DNA of 64,000 nt from CAYQQK01 sp964420065 (lineage in GTDB: Bacteria > Bacillota > Dethiobacteria > DTU022). Positions 8,282 to 15,803 of this stretch are shown here, one piece after another. Both the position numbers and the translations under genes were made by a program. Each line of letters opens with the position of its first letter. Position 1 is the stretch's first letter. The notes under the pieces were generated by a model. The model saw only the letters and a program-made list of their open reading frames with translations. It had not been told where the DNA came from and searched no databases. Location: contig CAYQQK010000004.1 of the NCBI GenBank assembly GCA_964420065.1, positions 62,001-126,000 of the forward strand, read 5' to 3'.

Positions 8282-9526
8282 GTGGAGTCCAAAAAAGTGT
8301 TGCTGCTGATCCTGATCATGCTCCTTCTGGTGGTCGCCCCCGGTTGCTGGAACCGGCGCGATCCGGAGCAGCTCGGGATCGTTTTGGCTACCGCTTTTGA
8401 TTATGACAAAGAAAGGGGCCTTTACCAGGTAATAGCCCAGGTAGCAAATCCGGTCATGATGGGCGGGGAAGCAGCGGGAAATCAGGGCAAAGGCGGAGGT
8501 GACAACCTGGCTTTCTGGACAGTTTCAGGTTTTGGGAAAACGCCTTTTGAGGCGCTGGAAGGGTTGACCAGGGGAACCAGCCGGGAACTGTTTTGGGCGC
8601 ACAGCAGGACATTGCTGATTTCGGAAAAACTGGCCCGGGATCAGGGCATCGGGGTTGTTCTGGATCTGGTCGAGCGGCAGCGCCAGTTCAGGCCGATCAT
8701 GCTGCCGGCTATTGTGAAGGGTAACCTGCAACACCTGATGGAAACTCCTTATCCCCTGGAGGAAACCGGAGCCCGGGGAATTTTACGGCTGATCGAGACG
8801 ACACAGTTTGATTCTTCGATATTCCCAATGAAACTGTTGAACGAGATTCACAGCACGCTTGAACAGCCGGGGGTAGAGATGTTTATCGGCAGGATTGAAG
8901 TCAAGGAGGAGGGAACAGCGGCGCAGGGGGAAGGAGGAAAAAACGATGGTGGGGCGCCGGCGGGGCAACCCTCACCGGCTCAGCTGGGCGGAGCGGCCAT
9001 GTTCCGTGGTGATCGCATGGTTGGCTGGGCTGATGTTCATCAGGTTAAAGGGTGGAGTTACGCTACCGGGCGGGGGACCCGCTATGAGTTTGTGATTGAA
9101 TGCCCCGAACACCGCGGCAGCTTTCTTTCGGTTAAAAATTTTGATGTTCAAAGTGAAATGCGTCCGGTTGTCGATGGAGATGATTTACGGATTATGATCA
9201 GGGTTCGTGCAAATGGCCGGCTTCAGGACTTTGGTTTCACCCGGGAGCATGATCTGAGCGTGGAAAGCGAATATTTACGGAAAGTGGAACGTGCCTGTGC
9301 CCAAGCGGTGCGTAACCGCATCGAGGCGTTGATCAGCCGGTGCCAGGAACTCAATGCCGACGTTCTCGGCTTGGGCAACCTCGTTTACCGCAAACAGCCC
9401 CGGTTATGGCGGGAGATCGAAAACCGCTGGGATGAAATATTGCCTGAACTGGTGGTCGATCTCCAGGTGGAGTACAATCTCGTCCGTCCCGGATTGGTCA
9501 CAAATCCCGTGGGGGATATGCGTTAA
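8282..9526 (+). CDS. gerKC: spore germinant receptor lipoprotein subunit C (GerAC family)
   Basis: The C subunit is a lipoprotein on the outer face of the spore inner membrane. The 414-residue product begins with a lipoprotein signal (LLLILIMLLLVVAPGC, modified cysteine at residue 22). This is followed by WNRRDPEQLGIVLATAFDYD, which is diagnostic of GerAC proteins. A low-complexity glycine/alanine/glutamate stretch near residues 205-235 separates two domains; the C-terminal part contains the NRIEALISRCQELNADVLGLG motif region. It begins at a GTG four bases after gerKB ends, so it is part of the same operon. Confidence 0.92.
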   Translation: MESKKVLLLILIMLLLVVAPGCWNRRDPEQLGIVLATAFDYDKERGLYQVIAQVANPVMMGGEAAGNQGKGGGDNLAFWTVSGFGKTPFEALEGLTRGTSRELFWAHSRTLLISEKLARDQGIGVVLDLVERQRQFRPIMLPAIVKGNLQHLMETPYPLEETGARGILRLIETTQFDSSIFPMKLLNEIHSTLEQPGVEMFIGRIEVKEEGTAAQGEGGKNDGGAPAGQPSPAQLGGAAMFRGDRMVGWADVHQVKGWSYATGRGTRYEFVIECPEHRGSFLSVKNFDVQSEMRPVVDGDDLRIMIRVRANGRLQDFGFTREHDLSVESEYLRKVERACAQAVRNRIEALISRCQELNADVLGLGNLVYRKQPRLWREIENRWDEILPELVVDLQVEYNLVRPGLVTNPVGDMR

Positions 9527-9550
9527 CCCCCTGAACAGGGAGGAGAATTT

Positions 9551-9778
9551 ATGTTTTGGGTGGCATTGTTCATGATTCTGCTGGCCTTGCTGCAGGTTCC
9601 GTCTTTGATAAACCGGAAACAATGGGGTGAATTGGCCGGCTATAGCCTGGTTTGGCTTATGGCCGCAACCTATGCCATGCTGGTTGCTGCCCGGGTCCCC
9701 CTTCCCCGGCCGGTCGAAGTGTTGCGCCCGTTGTTTCAAGCCCTGTATCGTTTACTCGGCCTGAAGATCGAGGTCTGA
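9551..9778 (+). CDS. small membrane protein of the ger operon, function unknown
   Basis: A 75-residue protein with two likely membrane segments, FWVALFMILLALLQVPSLI near the start and YSLVWLMAATYAMLVAARV in the middle. A short basic/amphipathic tail follows (VLRPLFQALYRLLGLKIEV). It has an excellent ribosome-binding site (GGGAGGAGAATTTATG) and begins 24 bases after gerKC, so it is translated with the receptor genes. Small membrane proteins accompany some germination operons and can modulate receptor level, but I do not recognise this one and do not assign a function. Confidence 0.75.
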   Translation: MFWVALFMILLALLQVPSLINRKQWGELAGYSLVWLMAATYAMLVAARVPLPRPVEVLRPLFQALYRLLGLKIEV

Positions 9779-9872
9779 TCCGGAGGGGCGATTCCCGACA
9801 GTTGGTTTAAATGTAACTGAGGCGATCGATGCCGGCAATCTTAACATTTTGGTGGTACAAGGATTTAAAATA

Positions 9873-12527
9873 TCAACCGCAAGAACCATCCCCGTCGTGA
9901 TCAAAGGGGGCGGCCGGATGCGCAGCCCGAGCCCGGAGCAGGTTCTCCCAGCGCTCCTCGCCAAGGGGGCGATTAAAACTACGAAATGCGGCCAGTTTGA
10001 ACCCGTGCCGTACGGCCCATTCCCGGGTCTGCAGAATTGTCTCCAGAGTAATGCCGGAAGAACCGAGGCTATAGTGTTGGTAGTGTCTTTCCAAACCGAG
10101 CATCATTGTCTCGACCATGCAGGCATAGGCCAGTCCTTGGTCAAAGCCGAAGTCCCAACCCAGGTTGGGCCGCCCCGGCACCTCGACAACCCCTCCGTCA
10201 AGCACCAAAACATCAGGGCGAGCCCGGTCCACCGCCTCACTGACGTTGGCCGGGCGAGAGATGTCGCATACTACGGCTCCGTGCTTGAGGTTGCCGGGGT
10301 GGATTAACCGGCCCATGTTGTTGGTAGCGCTGACTACGACCCCGGCCTGGGAAAGGACCATATCGATCGCAGTCGAAATCGTCACCGGGCAAGAGCGGCC
10401 GTTGTTGCGCCGTGCAAAGGCGAGGAAAGTTTCCGGGGCGGCTTCCGGAGAAGGCAAGTCCGGGTGACCGGCCAGGGCGTGGCCCATGCTGCCGGGGGGG
10501 AAGCGGTGCCCTTGGGCTAGAAGTGAAACCAGATAGCGGTAAACCTCGGCGGTTACCGCCTGCAGGCGTTCAAAACTGGAGCCCGCATGTTTCGGGTTGC
10601 CGATTAAAATCAATTTGGCCACCTTTTCTGCCAGCAGCAAGGCGATGCCTTTGCCGATCGAGCCCGCGGCACCCACCACTGCGGCGGTGACGGTGGCCGG
10701 GTCGAGATGCAATTTTTCCATGGCTGCGGTCACAGCCTCCACCGCGGAAACCACGGTATAGCTATTGCCGGTGGTGACGGCAACGCCTTCATCCTGCAGG
10801 TACAAGCCACCCAGGGAGACTACGGCGGTAAAAGCACCCAATCCAACAATACCGGCCCCCCTTTTTCGGGCCAGGTGCAAGGTTTCTTTCAGTTCCCTCA
10901 GGGCTTGCCGCCGTGGCATCTGCATTAATTCTTCCGAGGTACGGGGCATTGCGATAAATTCGCCGTAAGCTCGTCCATTGCAAATGGAGGAAATACCGGT
11001 GCGGGAAATAACAAAGGGCCGGAGCAGGTTGCTGAATTTATCGGTAAGGGTGTGCAGCTCCCCCGGGGTAAACGCCAGCAGGCTCCGGTCGAACTGGTGG
11101 TAACTCTGGAGGTCCAACGGGTGCACCAGAAAGGCGAATCGCCCTTCTTCCGGATCTGCAGTTGGAACCACCGGGCTGCTCCTGGTAGGCGTGAAGGGTG
11201 GGAACGTGTTTTTGACCGACGTTCCCACAAGAAAGGAAAGGAAGCGGGCCGTATTGCCGTGGTTAAGGCAAGCCAGGGCCCGGCCAATGCCGCCCAGCGC
11301 TTCCCGGCACTGGTCGGGGGTAATGATCAGGGGCGGTTCAATGCGGATCACGGCATTACCATTAAGGGTCGGAGCGACCCGGATCTTTTCCACATTCAAG
11401 AGATAGGCCGAAAAAGTGGGGGTGAGCAGCTCCTGTTCGGCCATGATCCCGAGCAGGCTCTCCGGGAAAGTGTCCCGGTCCAGGTTGAATTCGAGCCCCA
11501 ACATTAGACCGCGTCCCCGGACCGAACGCACCAGGCGCGGGTAGCGTCGTTGCAATTCAAGCAGGCCCTCCTTTAAAAGGGCGCCCGTTTCACGGACCCG
11601 ATGCAGTAGGCCTTCTCCGTCCCGGGTTAAAATTTGTAACACCTGCAGGCCGACCCGGCAGGCCAGGGAATTGGCGGCGAAGGTTGAGGAATGCTTCAAG
11701 GCGAAATCCTCGTTGTAAGCTCGAGGAGAACTGAGGCAGGCACCGATGGGCACGATCCCCCCGCCCAGAGCCTTGGCCAGCACCAGGATGTCGGGTGTCA
11801 CCTCCTCCGCCCGGCAGGCAAACATTTTCCCGGTGCGTCCCAGACCGGTTTGCACCTCGTCCAGCACCAGCAGGACGCCGTAGTGACGGCAGAGAGCAAG
11901 CGCCCCGGAAAGGTATCCCGCAGGCGGTTCGATGATTCCCCCCTCGCCCTGGATCGGTTCAACCATAAAGGCGGCGTAGTAATCCGGCCGGTGTTGCAGT
12001 TCATTTTCGAGGGCGGCCAGGTCGCCGAAGGCAATATGTTGAAAACCAGCAGCGGGTGCGGCAAAAACGGTCTGGTAAGCGGGATTGCCCGTGGCCGAAA
12101 GAGCGCCCAGGGTTTTGCCGTGAAAGCTGTTACGGGCGGCCAGGATACCCGGCCGGCCGGTGGCGGAGCGGCATTGTTTGATCGCCGCCTCTACCGCTTC
12201 GGCACCGCTGTTGGCAAAGGTAACCTGGCTCAACCCCGGGGGTGCAAGTTCGATCAGCCGGCGGGCCAGTTCTCCCGCCGCTTCCAGGGCGGACGGCTGG
12301 ATGAAATTGGGCTCTGCGGAGAAGTGAAACCGGGAAACGGCCTTCCAGATCTCGGGGGGATTGTGGCCAAAAGGCAGCGCCCCGTAGGCGGCAACACAAT
12401 CCAGGTAACGGTTTCCCGCGTGATCAAAAAGATAGCATCCTTCGCCCCGGACGAACCTTTTGTCCAGTTTGACCTTTTCCAGCAGCTGGCCCAAGTAAGG
12501 GTTGACAAATTCAGTAAACAGGTGCAT
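9873..12527 (-). CDS. fusion of class III aminotransferase and acyl-thioester (AAR-like) reductase
   Basis: An 884-residue two-domain protein. Residues 1-430 are a class III (ornithine/omega-type) PLP aminotransferase: NSGAEAVEAAIK near 107, EPIQGEGG near 190, DEVQTGLGRTG near 223 and the Schiff-base lysine K252 in LVLAKALGGG. Residues 465-884 resemble cyanobacterial acyl-ACP reductase (COG5322): FLVHPLD, GAGIVGLGAFTAVV, VTTGNSYT, the dinucleotide loop VVGAAGSIGKG (619-625), DISRPANVSEA, and cysteine C803 in LAYACMVE at the place of the reductase nucleophile. The two chemistries could run in series, acyl thioester to aldehyde to amine, but this is inference. The ATG at 12527 follows GGGGAGG at nine bases; a start at 12572 would read through a palindrome. 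Divergent from the sigma-54 regulator. Confidence 0.85.
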   Translation of the reverse strand: MHLFTEFVNPYLGQLLEKVKLDKRFVRGEGCYLFDHAGNRYLDCVAAYGALPFGHNPPEIWKAVSRFHFSAEPNFIQPSALEAAGELARRLIELAPPGLSQVTFANSGAEAVEAAIKQCRSATGRPGILAARNSFHGKTLGALSATGNPAYQTVFAAPAAGFQHIAFGDLAALENELQHRPDYYAAFMVEPIQGEGGIIEPPAGYLSGALALCRHYGVLLVLDEVQTGLGRTGKMFACRAEEVTPDILVLAKALGGGIVPIGACLSSPRAYNEDFALKHSSTFAANSLACRVGLQVLQILTRDGEGLLHRVRETGALLKEGLLELQRRYPRLVRSVRGRGLMLGLEFNLDRDTFPESLLGIMAEQELLTPTFSAYLLNVEKIRVAPTLNGNAVIRIEPPLIITPDQCREALGGIGRALACLNHGNTARFLSFLVGTSVKNTFPPFTPTRSSPVVPTADPEEGRFAFLVHPLDLQSYHQFDRSLLAFTPGELHTLTDKFSNLLRPFVISRTGISSICNGRAYGEFIAMPRTSEELMQMPRRQALRELKETLHLARKRGAGIVGLGAFTAVVSLGGLYLQDEGVAVTTGNSYTVVSAVEAVTAAMEKLHLDPATVTAAVVGAAGSIGKGIALLLAEKVAKLILIGNPKHAGSSFERLQAVTAEVYRYLVSLLAQGHRFPPGSMGHALAGHPDLPSPEAAPETFLAFARRNNGRSCPVTISTAIDMVLSQAGVVVSATNNMGRLIHPGNLKHGAVVCDISRPANVSEAVDRARPDVLVLDGGVVEVPGRPNLGWDFGFDQGLAYACMVETMMLGLERHYQHYSLGSSGITLETILQTREWAVRHGFKLAAFRSFNRPLGEERWENLLRARAAHPAAPFDHDGDGSCG

Positions 12528-12545
12528 CTTTGCCGGCCTCCCCGG

Positions 12546-12565
12546 TGTGCACAGCCCTGTGCACA
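12546..12565. promoter_or_regulatory. perfect palindrome in the aminotransferase-reductase leader
   Basis: TGTGCACAG (12546-12554), two bases, then CTGTGCACA (12557-12565): a perfect inverted repeat 18 bases before the aminotransferase-reductase start codon. It could be an operator for a dimeric repressor or a small hairpin next to the ribosome-binding site. It lies between the GGGGAGG of that gene and the divergent promoter. Confidence 0.55.
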
Positions 12566-12682
12566 ATATCATTCATATCCTACCGCTTTCCCACCAAAAA
12601 ATCAATACGGGTGGTCAAAAAAACGACCCGCCACAGAATACAATTAAAAGACAACTTTCTTCCCAGTTGCCAAAAGATAGTC

Positions 12683-12752
12683 ACAATAAACTTGACAATA
12701 AACTTGAATTTTTTTATAATAAATCGACAACTGACTATACCATGGACTATAC
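12683..12752 (+). repeat. two direct-repeat pairs around the regulator promoter
   Basis: ACAATAAACTTG occurs twice in tandem (12683-12694, 12695-12706) and spans the -35 element. GACTATAC occurs twice (12733-12740, 12745-12752) just downstream of the -10. Both pairs have a 12-base period, a little over one helical turn, so they could be tandem binding sites for a regulator acting on this divergent region. Confidence 0.5.
12692..12720 (+). promoter_or_regulatory. consensus sigma-A promoter for the PAS-AAA regulator gene
   Basis: TTGACA (12692-12697), 17 bases, TATAAT (12715-12720): an exact match to the housekeeping consensus. It points towards the regulator gene starting near 12812 and leaves about 85 bases of leader containing the GACTATAC repeats. 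Confidence 0.85.
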
Positions 12753-12811
12753 TGCGAAGCTTATCGAGGGGCTTGATGACACGCAAAAAATAGTCCAGGA
12801 GGTGAGAGGCA

Positions 12812-14161
12812 CTGCCTCTTCAGAATAAGGAACGTATTGATTTAAAAACACTGTACCTTATTCTTTCCAGTCGCAATTCCAATAATGATTTTGGCGGAAA
12901 AAGCATCCAAGGGATTTATGTTGCCGACGAGCGCGGTGATACGTTATGGGTCAGCAACGGTTGTGAAAGGTTTTGGGGTTACACCGCAACGGAACTGGTT
13001 GGGAAGAATGTCATGGAGCTGGAACGCCAGGGCATATTTGTCCCTTCCGGCGTGCGCAAAGTTCTTGAAAACAACAGCCGTGTCAAGGTGCTCCAGGAAA
13101 CCTGCATGGGCCGCAAGCTGCATATTGTCGGGAACCCGATTTATGACGAGTTGAACAAGGTTAGTCGCGTTGTCAACGGGTTGATCGACGTCACCCAAAC
13201 GGGAAACGATGCTTCCAGGTCTGTCCCCAGGCCGGTTTTCCAGAGTGCAAAAATGAAACGAGTTTATAGCGTGATCCAGCGGGTTGGACCGCTGGAAGTG
13301 ACCGTACTCATTACCGGGGAAACAGGGACGGGTAAAGATATTCTGGCTCGGGATCTGCACGCACTTTACAATCCCGGGGCGCCCTTTATCAAGATTGATT
13401 GTAGTGCCATTGCGCATAGTTTGATCGAGTCGGAGCTGTTTGGTTACGAACGGGGTGCCTTTTCGGGTGCCGAACGGGGAGGAAAAAGAGGGCAAATCGA
13501 GCTGGCGCAAGGGGGCACCCTGTTTCTGGATGAAGTCGGGGAAATTCCACCGGCGCTGCAAGGAAAATTTTTACGCCTCATTCAGGAAAGAACATTTATG
13601 CGCGTCGGCGGGGTTAAAGAAAATATTCTTGAAGCGAGAATTATCGCGGCTACCAACCGGGATTTGGGGAAAATGGTGGGGGAAGGTAAATTCAGGGAAG
13701 ACCTTTTCTTTCGGCTCAATGTCATTCCAATTTACCTGCCGCCTTTACGGGAACGGATCGTGGATATCCCGGTGTTGATTGCGTACTTTTGTCGCAAGTT
13801 TGAAAAACGGTACGGATTTATACGTAAACTGAGCCCCGCCGCCCTTTCCTACTTAACTGCATATTCCTGGCCCGGGAATATTCGCGAATTGGAAAACACG
13901 ATCGAACGTCTGATGGTCATTGCAGAGGAAGACATCATTGACGCCGATGATCTTCCTTTTCAGATTAGCAAGCTCAAGCCACGGCGGCCGGTTGAAATCG
14001 AAGCGCTGATGCCGTTACGGGAGGGGCTTCGCCTGACCGAGGAGAGACTGATCCAGATGGCGTGGCAGAAATACGGAACGACAACGGGAGTGGCGAGGGC
14101 ACTGGGTATTCACCAATCATCAGCCAGCCGCAAAATCAGGGAATATATCCCCGATATGTAA
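12812..14161 (+). CDS. PAS-containing sigma-54-dependent transcriptional activator, apparent CTG start
   Basis: An enhancer-binding protein that would open sigma-54 polymerase complexes. In the 449-residue reading, residues 35-125 are a PAS sensor (GIYVADERGDTLWVSNG ... WGYTATELVGKNV). The AAA+ domain is intact: Walker A GETGTGKD (168-175), GAFSGA loop (215-220), Walker B LFLDE (D240/E241) and FREDLFFRL with both fingers. The end is a Fis-type helix-turn-helix (TTGVARALGIHQSSASRKI). No ATG, GTG or TTG occurs in frame before 13013, which would cut the PAS domain in half. The CTG at 12812 sits seven bases after AGGAGGTG, so CTG is the likely start. The target is probably the -24/-12 promoter just downstream. 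Confidence 0.88.
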   Translation: MPLQNKERIDLKTLYLILSSRNSNNDFGGKSIQGIYVADERGDTLWVSNGCERFWGYTATELVGKNVMELERQGIFVPSGVRKVLENNSRVKVLQETCMGRKLHIVGNPIYDELNKVSRVVNGLIDVTQTGNDASRSVPRPVFQSAKMKRVYSVIQRVGPLEVTVLITGETGTGKDILARDLHALYNPGAPFIKIDCSAIAHSLIESELFGYERGAFSGAERGGKRGQIELAQGGTLFLDEVGEIPPALQGKFLRLIQERTFMRVGGVKENILEARIIAATNRDLGKMVGEGKFREDLFFRLNVIPIYLPPLRERIVDIPVLIAYFCRKFEKRYGFIRKLSPAALSYLTAYSWPGNIRELENTIERLMVIAEEDIIDADDLPFQISKLKPRRPVEIEALMPLREGLRLTEERLIQMAWQKYGTTTGVARALGIHQSSASRKIREYIPDM

Positions 14162-14186
14162 CGGGCCATGGATCGAACGACGGAAT

Positions 14187-14200
14187 ATGCAGCGTTGCAT
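14187..14200. promoter_or_regulatory. possible upstream activator site
   Basis: ATGCA, four bases, TGCAT: an inverted repeat about 75-85 bases upstream of the -24 element at 14273. The position suits an enhancer for the neighbouring sigma-54 activator. There is only one copy, so the assignment is tentative. Confidence 0.3.
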
Positions 14201-14205
14201 GGATG

Positions 14206-14250
14206 ACAGCCGGGTTTGAGTAAATATTCTCAAGATCGGCTGTTTTTTTA
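14206..14250 (+). terminator. intrinsic terminator after the PAS-AAA regulator
   Basis: Outer stem ACAGCCG (14206-14212) pairs with CGGCTGT (14237-14243), inner stem TTGAG (14216-14220) with CTCAA (14229-14233), and a run of T follows (14243-14249). It separates the regulator transcript from the nitrilase operon. Confidence 0.8.
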
Positions 14251-14272
14251 TATGATCTTGAGGCTTTAATAC

Positions 14273-14288
14273 TGGCATGAAAATTGCA
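14273..14288 (+). promoter_or_regulatory. sigma-54 (-24/-12) promoter of the nitrilase operon
   Basis: TGGCATGAAAATTGCA holds GG at -24 and GC at -12 with exactly ten bases between, matching the TGGCAC-N5-TTGC consensus. The TTG start of nitrilase lies 52 bases downstream of the element, and the gene immediately upstream encodes an intact sigma-54 activator. Confidence 0.85.
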
Positions 14289-14340
14289 AAAGTATAGTCA
14301 TGGCTGGGATAAACTTTACTCAAACAAGGAGGTATTTTAA

Positions 14341-15336
14341 TTGGCGAAGGAAGATAGTGTGAAGGCAGCAATTGTCCAGGCTACTCCGGTGATGTTTGAT
14401 ACCCCGGCAACCGTGGAAAAGGCGTGTCGGCTGGTCCAGGAAGCGGGAGCCAATGGAGCGAAGCTGATGCTGTTTCCCGAGGCTTTTATTGGCGGCTATC
14501 CCAAGGGAATGTATTTGGGGGTGCGGCTGGGGATGCGCACTGTGGAAGGGCGTAAGGATTTCCGGCGTTATTATGAGAATGCGATTACCATCCCCGGCCC
14601 GGAAACAGAAAAACTAGGCCGGGCCGCCGCCCAGGCCGGCGCCTATGCTGTTTTCGGTGTGATTGAAAAAGAAGAAGGGACCTCCACCGTCTATTGCACG
14701 GCCCTGTTTATCGGTCCCGACGGAAAGGTGTTGGGCAAACACCGCAAAATCAAGCCAACTGCGGCCGAACGCCTGATCTGGGGCGAGGGGGACGGGAGTA
14801 CATTACCGGTTTTTGAAACCCCGTTTGGTAAAATCGGCGCCGTAATCTGTTGGGAAAACTATATGCCGCTTCTACGGGCGGCGATGTATGGTAAAGGGAT
14901 CCGGATCTATCTTGCCCCCACCTTTGATGCTCGCGACAACTGGCAGATTTCGATGCGGCATATCGCGCTGGAAAGCCATTGCTTTGTCATAACATGCAAT
15001 CAATATCTTACCAAAAGCGACTACCCAGGTGATCTCAACTGTTACGAAGAGCTGGCGGATCAACCCGAGGTGTTGCACCGTGGCGGTTCAGCGATCATCA
15101 ATCCCTATGGCGAATATGTTGCCGGGCCAATTTGGGACAAAGAAGAGATAGAGTACGCGGTACTGGACCTGGGTCAAATCGAGGAAACCCGTTTTGATTT
15201 TGATGTTACCGGTCACTACACGCGTCCTGATATGCTTCGCCTTTATGTCAACGAACAGGCCCAAAAAACCTTCATTTACAAGGGCGCGCCGGAGTTTACT
15301 TTGGAATGTGAGGAGGAATGGGAAGAAGAAGAATAA
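14341..15336 (+). CDS. nitrilase (carbon-nitrogen hydrolase family, branch 1)
   Basis: Hydrolyses a nitrile to carboxylic acid and ammonia in the cytosol. The 331-residue protein carries the Glu-Lys-Cys triad in family context: LMLFPEAFIGGYPKG (Glu near 47), GKHRKIKPTAAERLIWGEGDG (Lys) and AVICWENYMPLLRAA (Cys). The glycine- and tyrosine-containing GGYP and the CWENYMP signature place it among true nitrilases rather than amidases. The C-terminus ends in an acidic run of glutamates. It starts at a TTG behind AAGGAGGT. It is the first gene after the sigma-54 promoter and is followed by a small membrane protein and a sodium symporter, so substrate uptake and hydrolysis may be co-induced. The natural substrate is unknown. 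Confidence 0.9.
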   Translation: MAKEDSVKAAIVQATPVMFDTPATVEKACRLVQEAGANGAKLMLFPEAFIGGYPKGMYLGVRLGMRTVEGRKDFRRYYENAITIPGPETEKLGRAAAQAGAYAVFGVIEKEEGTSTVYCTALFIGPDGKVLGKHRKIKPTAAERLIWGEGDGSTLPVFETPFGKIGAVICWENYMPLLRAAMYGKGIRIYLAPTFDARDNWQISMRHIALESHCFVITCNQYLTKSDYPGDLNCYEELADQPEVLHRGGSAIINPYGEYVAGPIWDKEEIEYAVLDLGQIEETRFDFDVTGHYTRPDMLRLYVNEQAQKTFIYKGAPEFTLECEEEWEEEE

Positions 15337-15341
15337 GCTGA

Positions 15342-15439
15342 CCGGCAAACTGCGATCAAACCCTTGGCGCCACCGGTTTTTGTCATCTTGCTCAAAAAGG
15401 AACCGGCTGAACACGGTGGCGCCTTTGGCGGTTTGCCGG
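15342..15439 (+). other. long nested inverted repeat between nitrilase and symporter genes
   Basis: Three stems nest inside each other. The outer stem is CCGGCAAACTGC (15342-15353) with GCGGTTTGCCGG (15428-15439), fully paired if one G-U is allowed. The middle stem is GGCGCCACCG (15366-15375) with CGGTGGCGCC (15414-15423). The inner one is CCGGTTTTTG (15373-15382, overlapping the middle arm) with CAAAAAGGAACCGG (15392-15405). No T-run follows, so it is more likely an mRNA-stability or processing element than a full terminator. Confidence 0.7.
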
Positions 15440-15497
15440 GGACCGGTCTTTCCTGACCCGGACCGATTGACCCAAAAATGATTCTGGAGGGTTGATG

Positions 15498-15767
15498 ATG
15501 ACCACGGAAAAGCGTTATTTTCCGGTGCCTTATGCTAGCATCCCGAAAACCGCGAAAAGAAGAATTCTCTTTTTCGGCATTATTTTATGTTACGCTGCAT
15601 GCTGGGCGGTTTACTTTGGCTTCATGAATAAGCTGATCTGGATCGGCCCGGTGACCTTGCCCATGGCCTGGACCTTTTTGATGAATGCCTGCAACACGGT
15701 TTTTGTCTATTTAATGTACAGGTGGCTCTATGCCGATGTGGTTTATGATCCTGAGGAAAAAGAATAG
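15498..15767 (+). CDS. small two-helix membrane protein, probable symporter accessory subunit
   Basis: An 89-residue protein with two membrane segments (RRILFFGIILCYAACWAVYF and PMAWTFLMNACNTVFVYLMY) separated by a short loop, and a charged C-terminus (DVVYDPEEKE). Small proteins of this layout often precede sodium:solute symporters and act as a partner subunit (compare DUF485, DUF997 and DUF4212 partners); I cannot assign it to one of these families with certainty. The ATG at 15498 is seven bases after GGAGG; in-frame TTG (15492) and ATG (15495) lie just before it. It overlaps no other gene, and the symporter starts 36 bases later. Confidence 0.75.
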   Translation: MTTEKRYFPVPYASIPKTAKRRILFFGIILCYAACWAVYFGFMNKLIWIGPVTLPMAWTFLMNACNTVFVYLMYRWLYADVVYDPEEKE

Positions 15768-15803
15768 ATATCCCCAAATTTGGATCGAAGGAGCTTAATC
15801 AGA

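Noticed and set aside
12527..12572. Longer start (ATG at 12572) for the aminotransferase-reductase.
   Set aside because: It has only a weak upstream site, adds 15 unconserved residues and would translate the perfect palindrome; ATG 12527 has GGGGAGG nine bases upstream.
11691..12647. Long plus-strand open frame (318 codons) antisense to the aminotransferase-reductase.
   Set aside because: It mirrors codon bias of the real minus-strand gene, whose PLP and reductase motifs are unambiguous; the antisense product has no family features.
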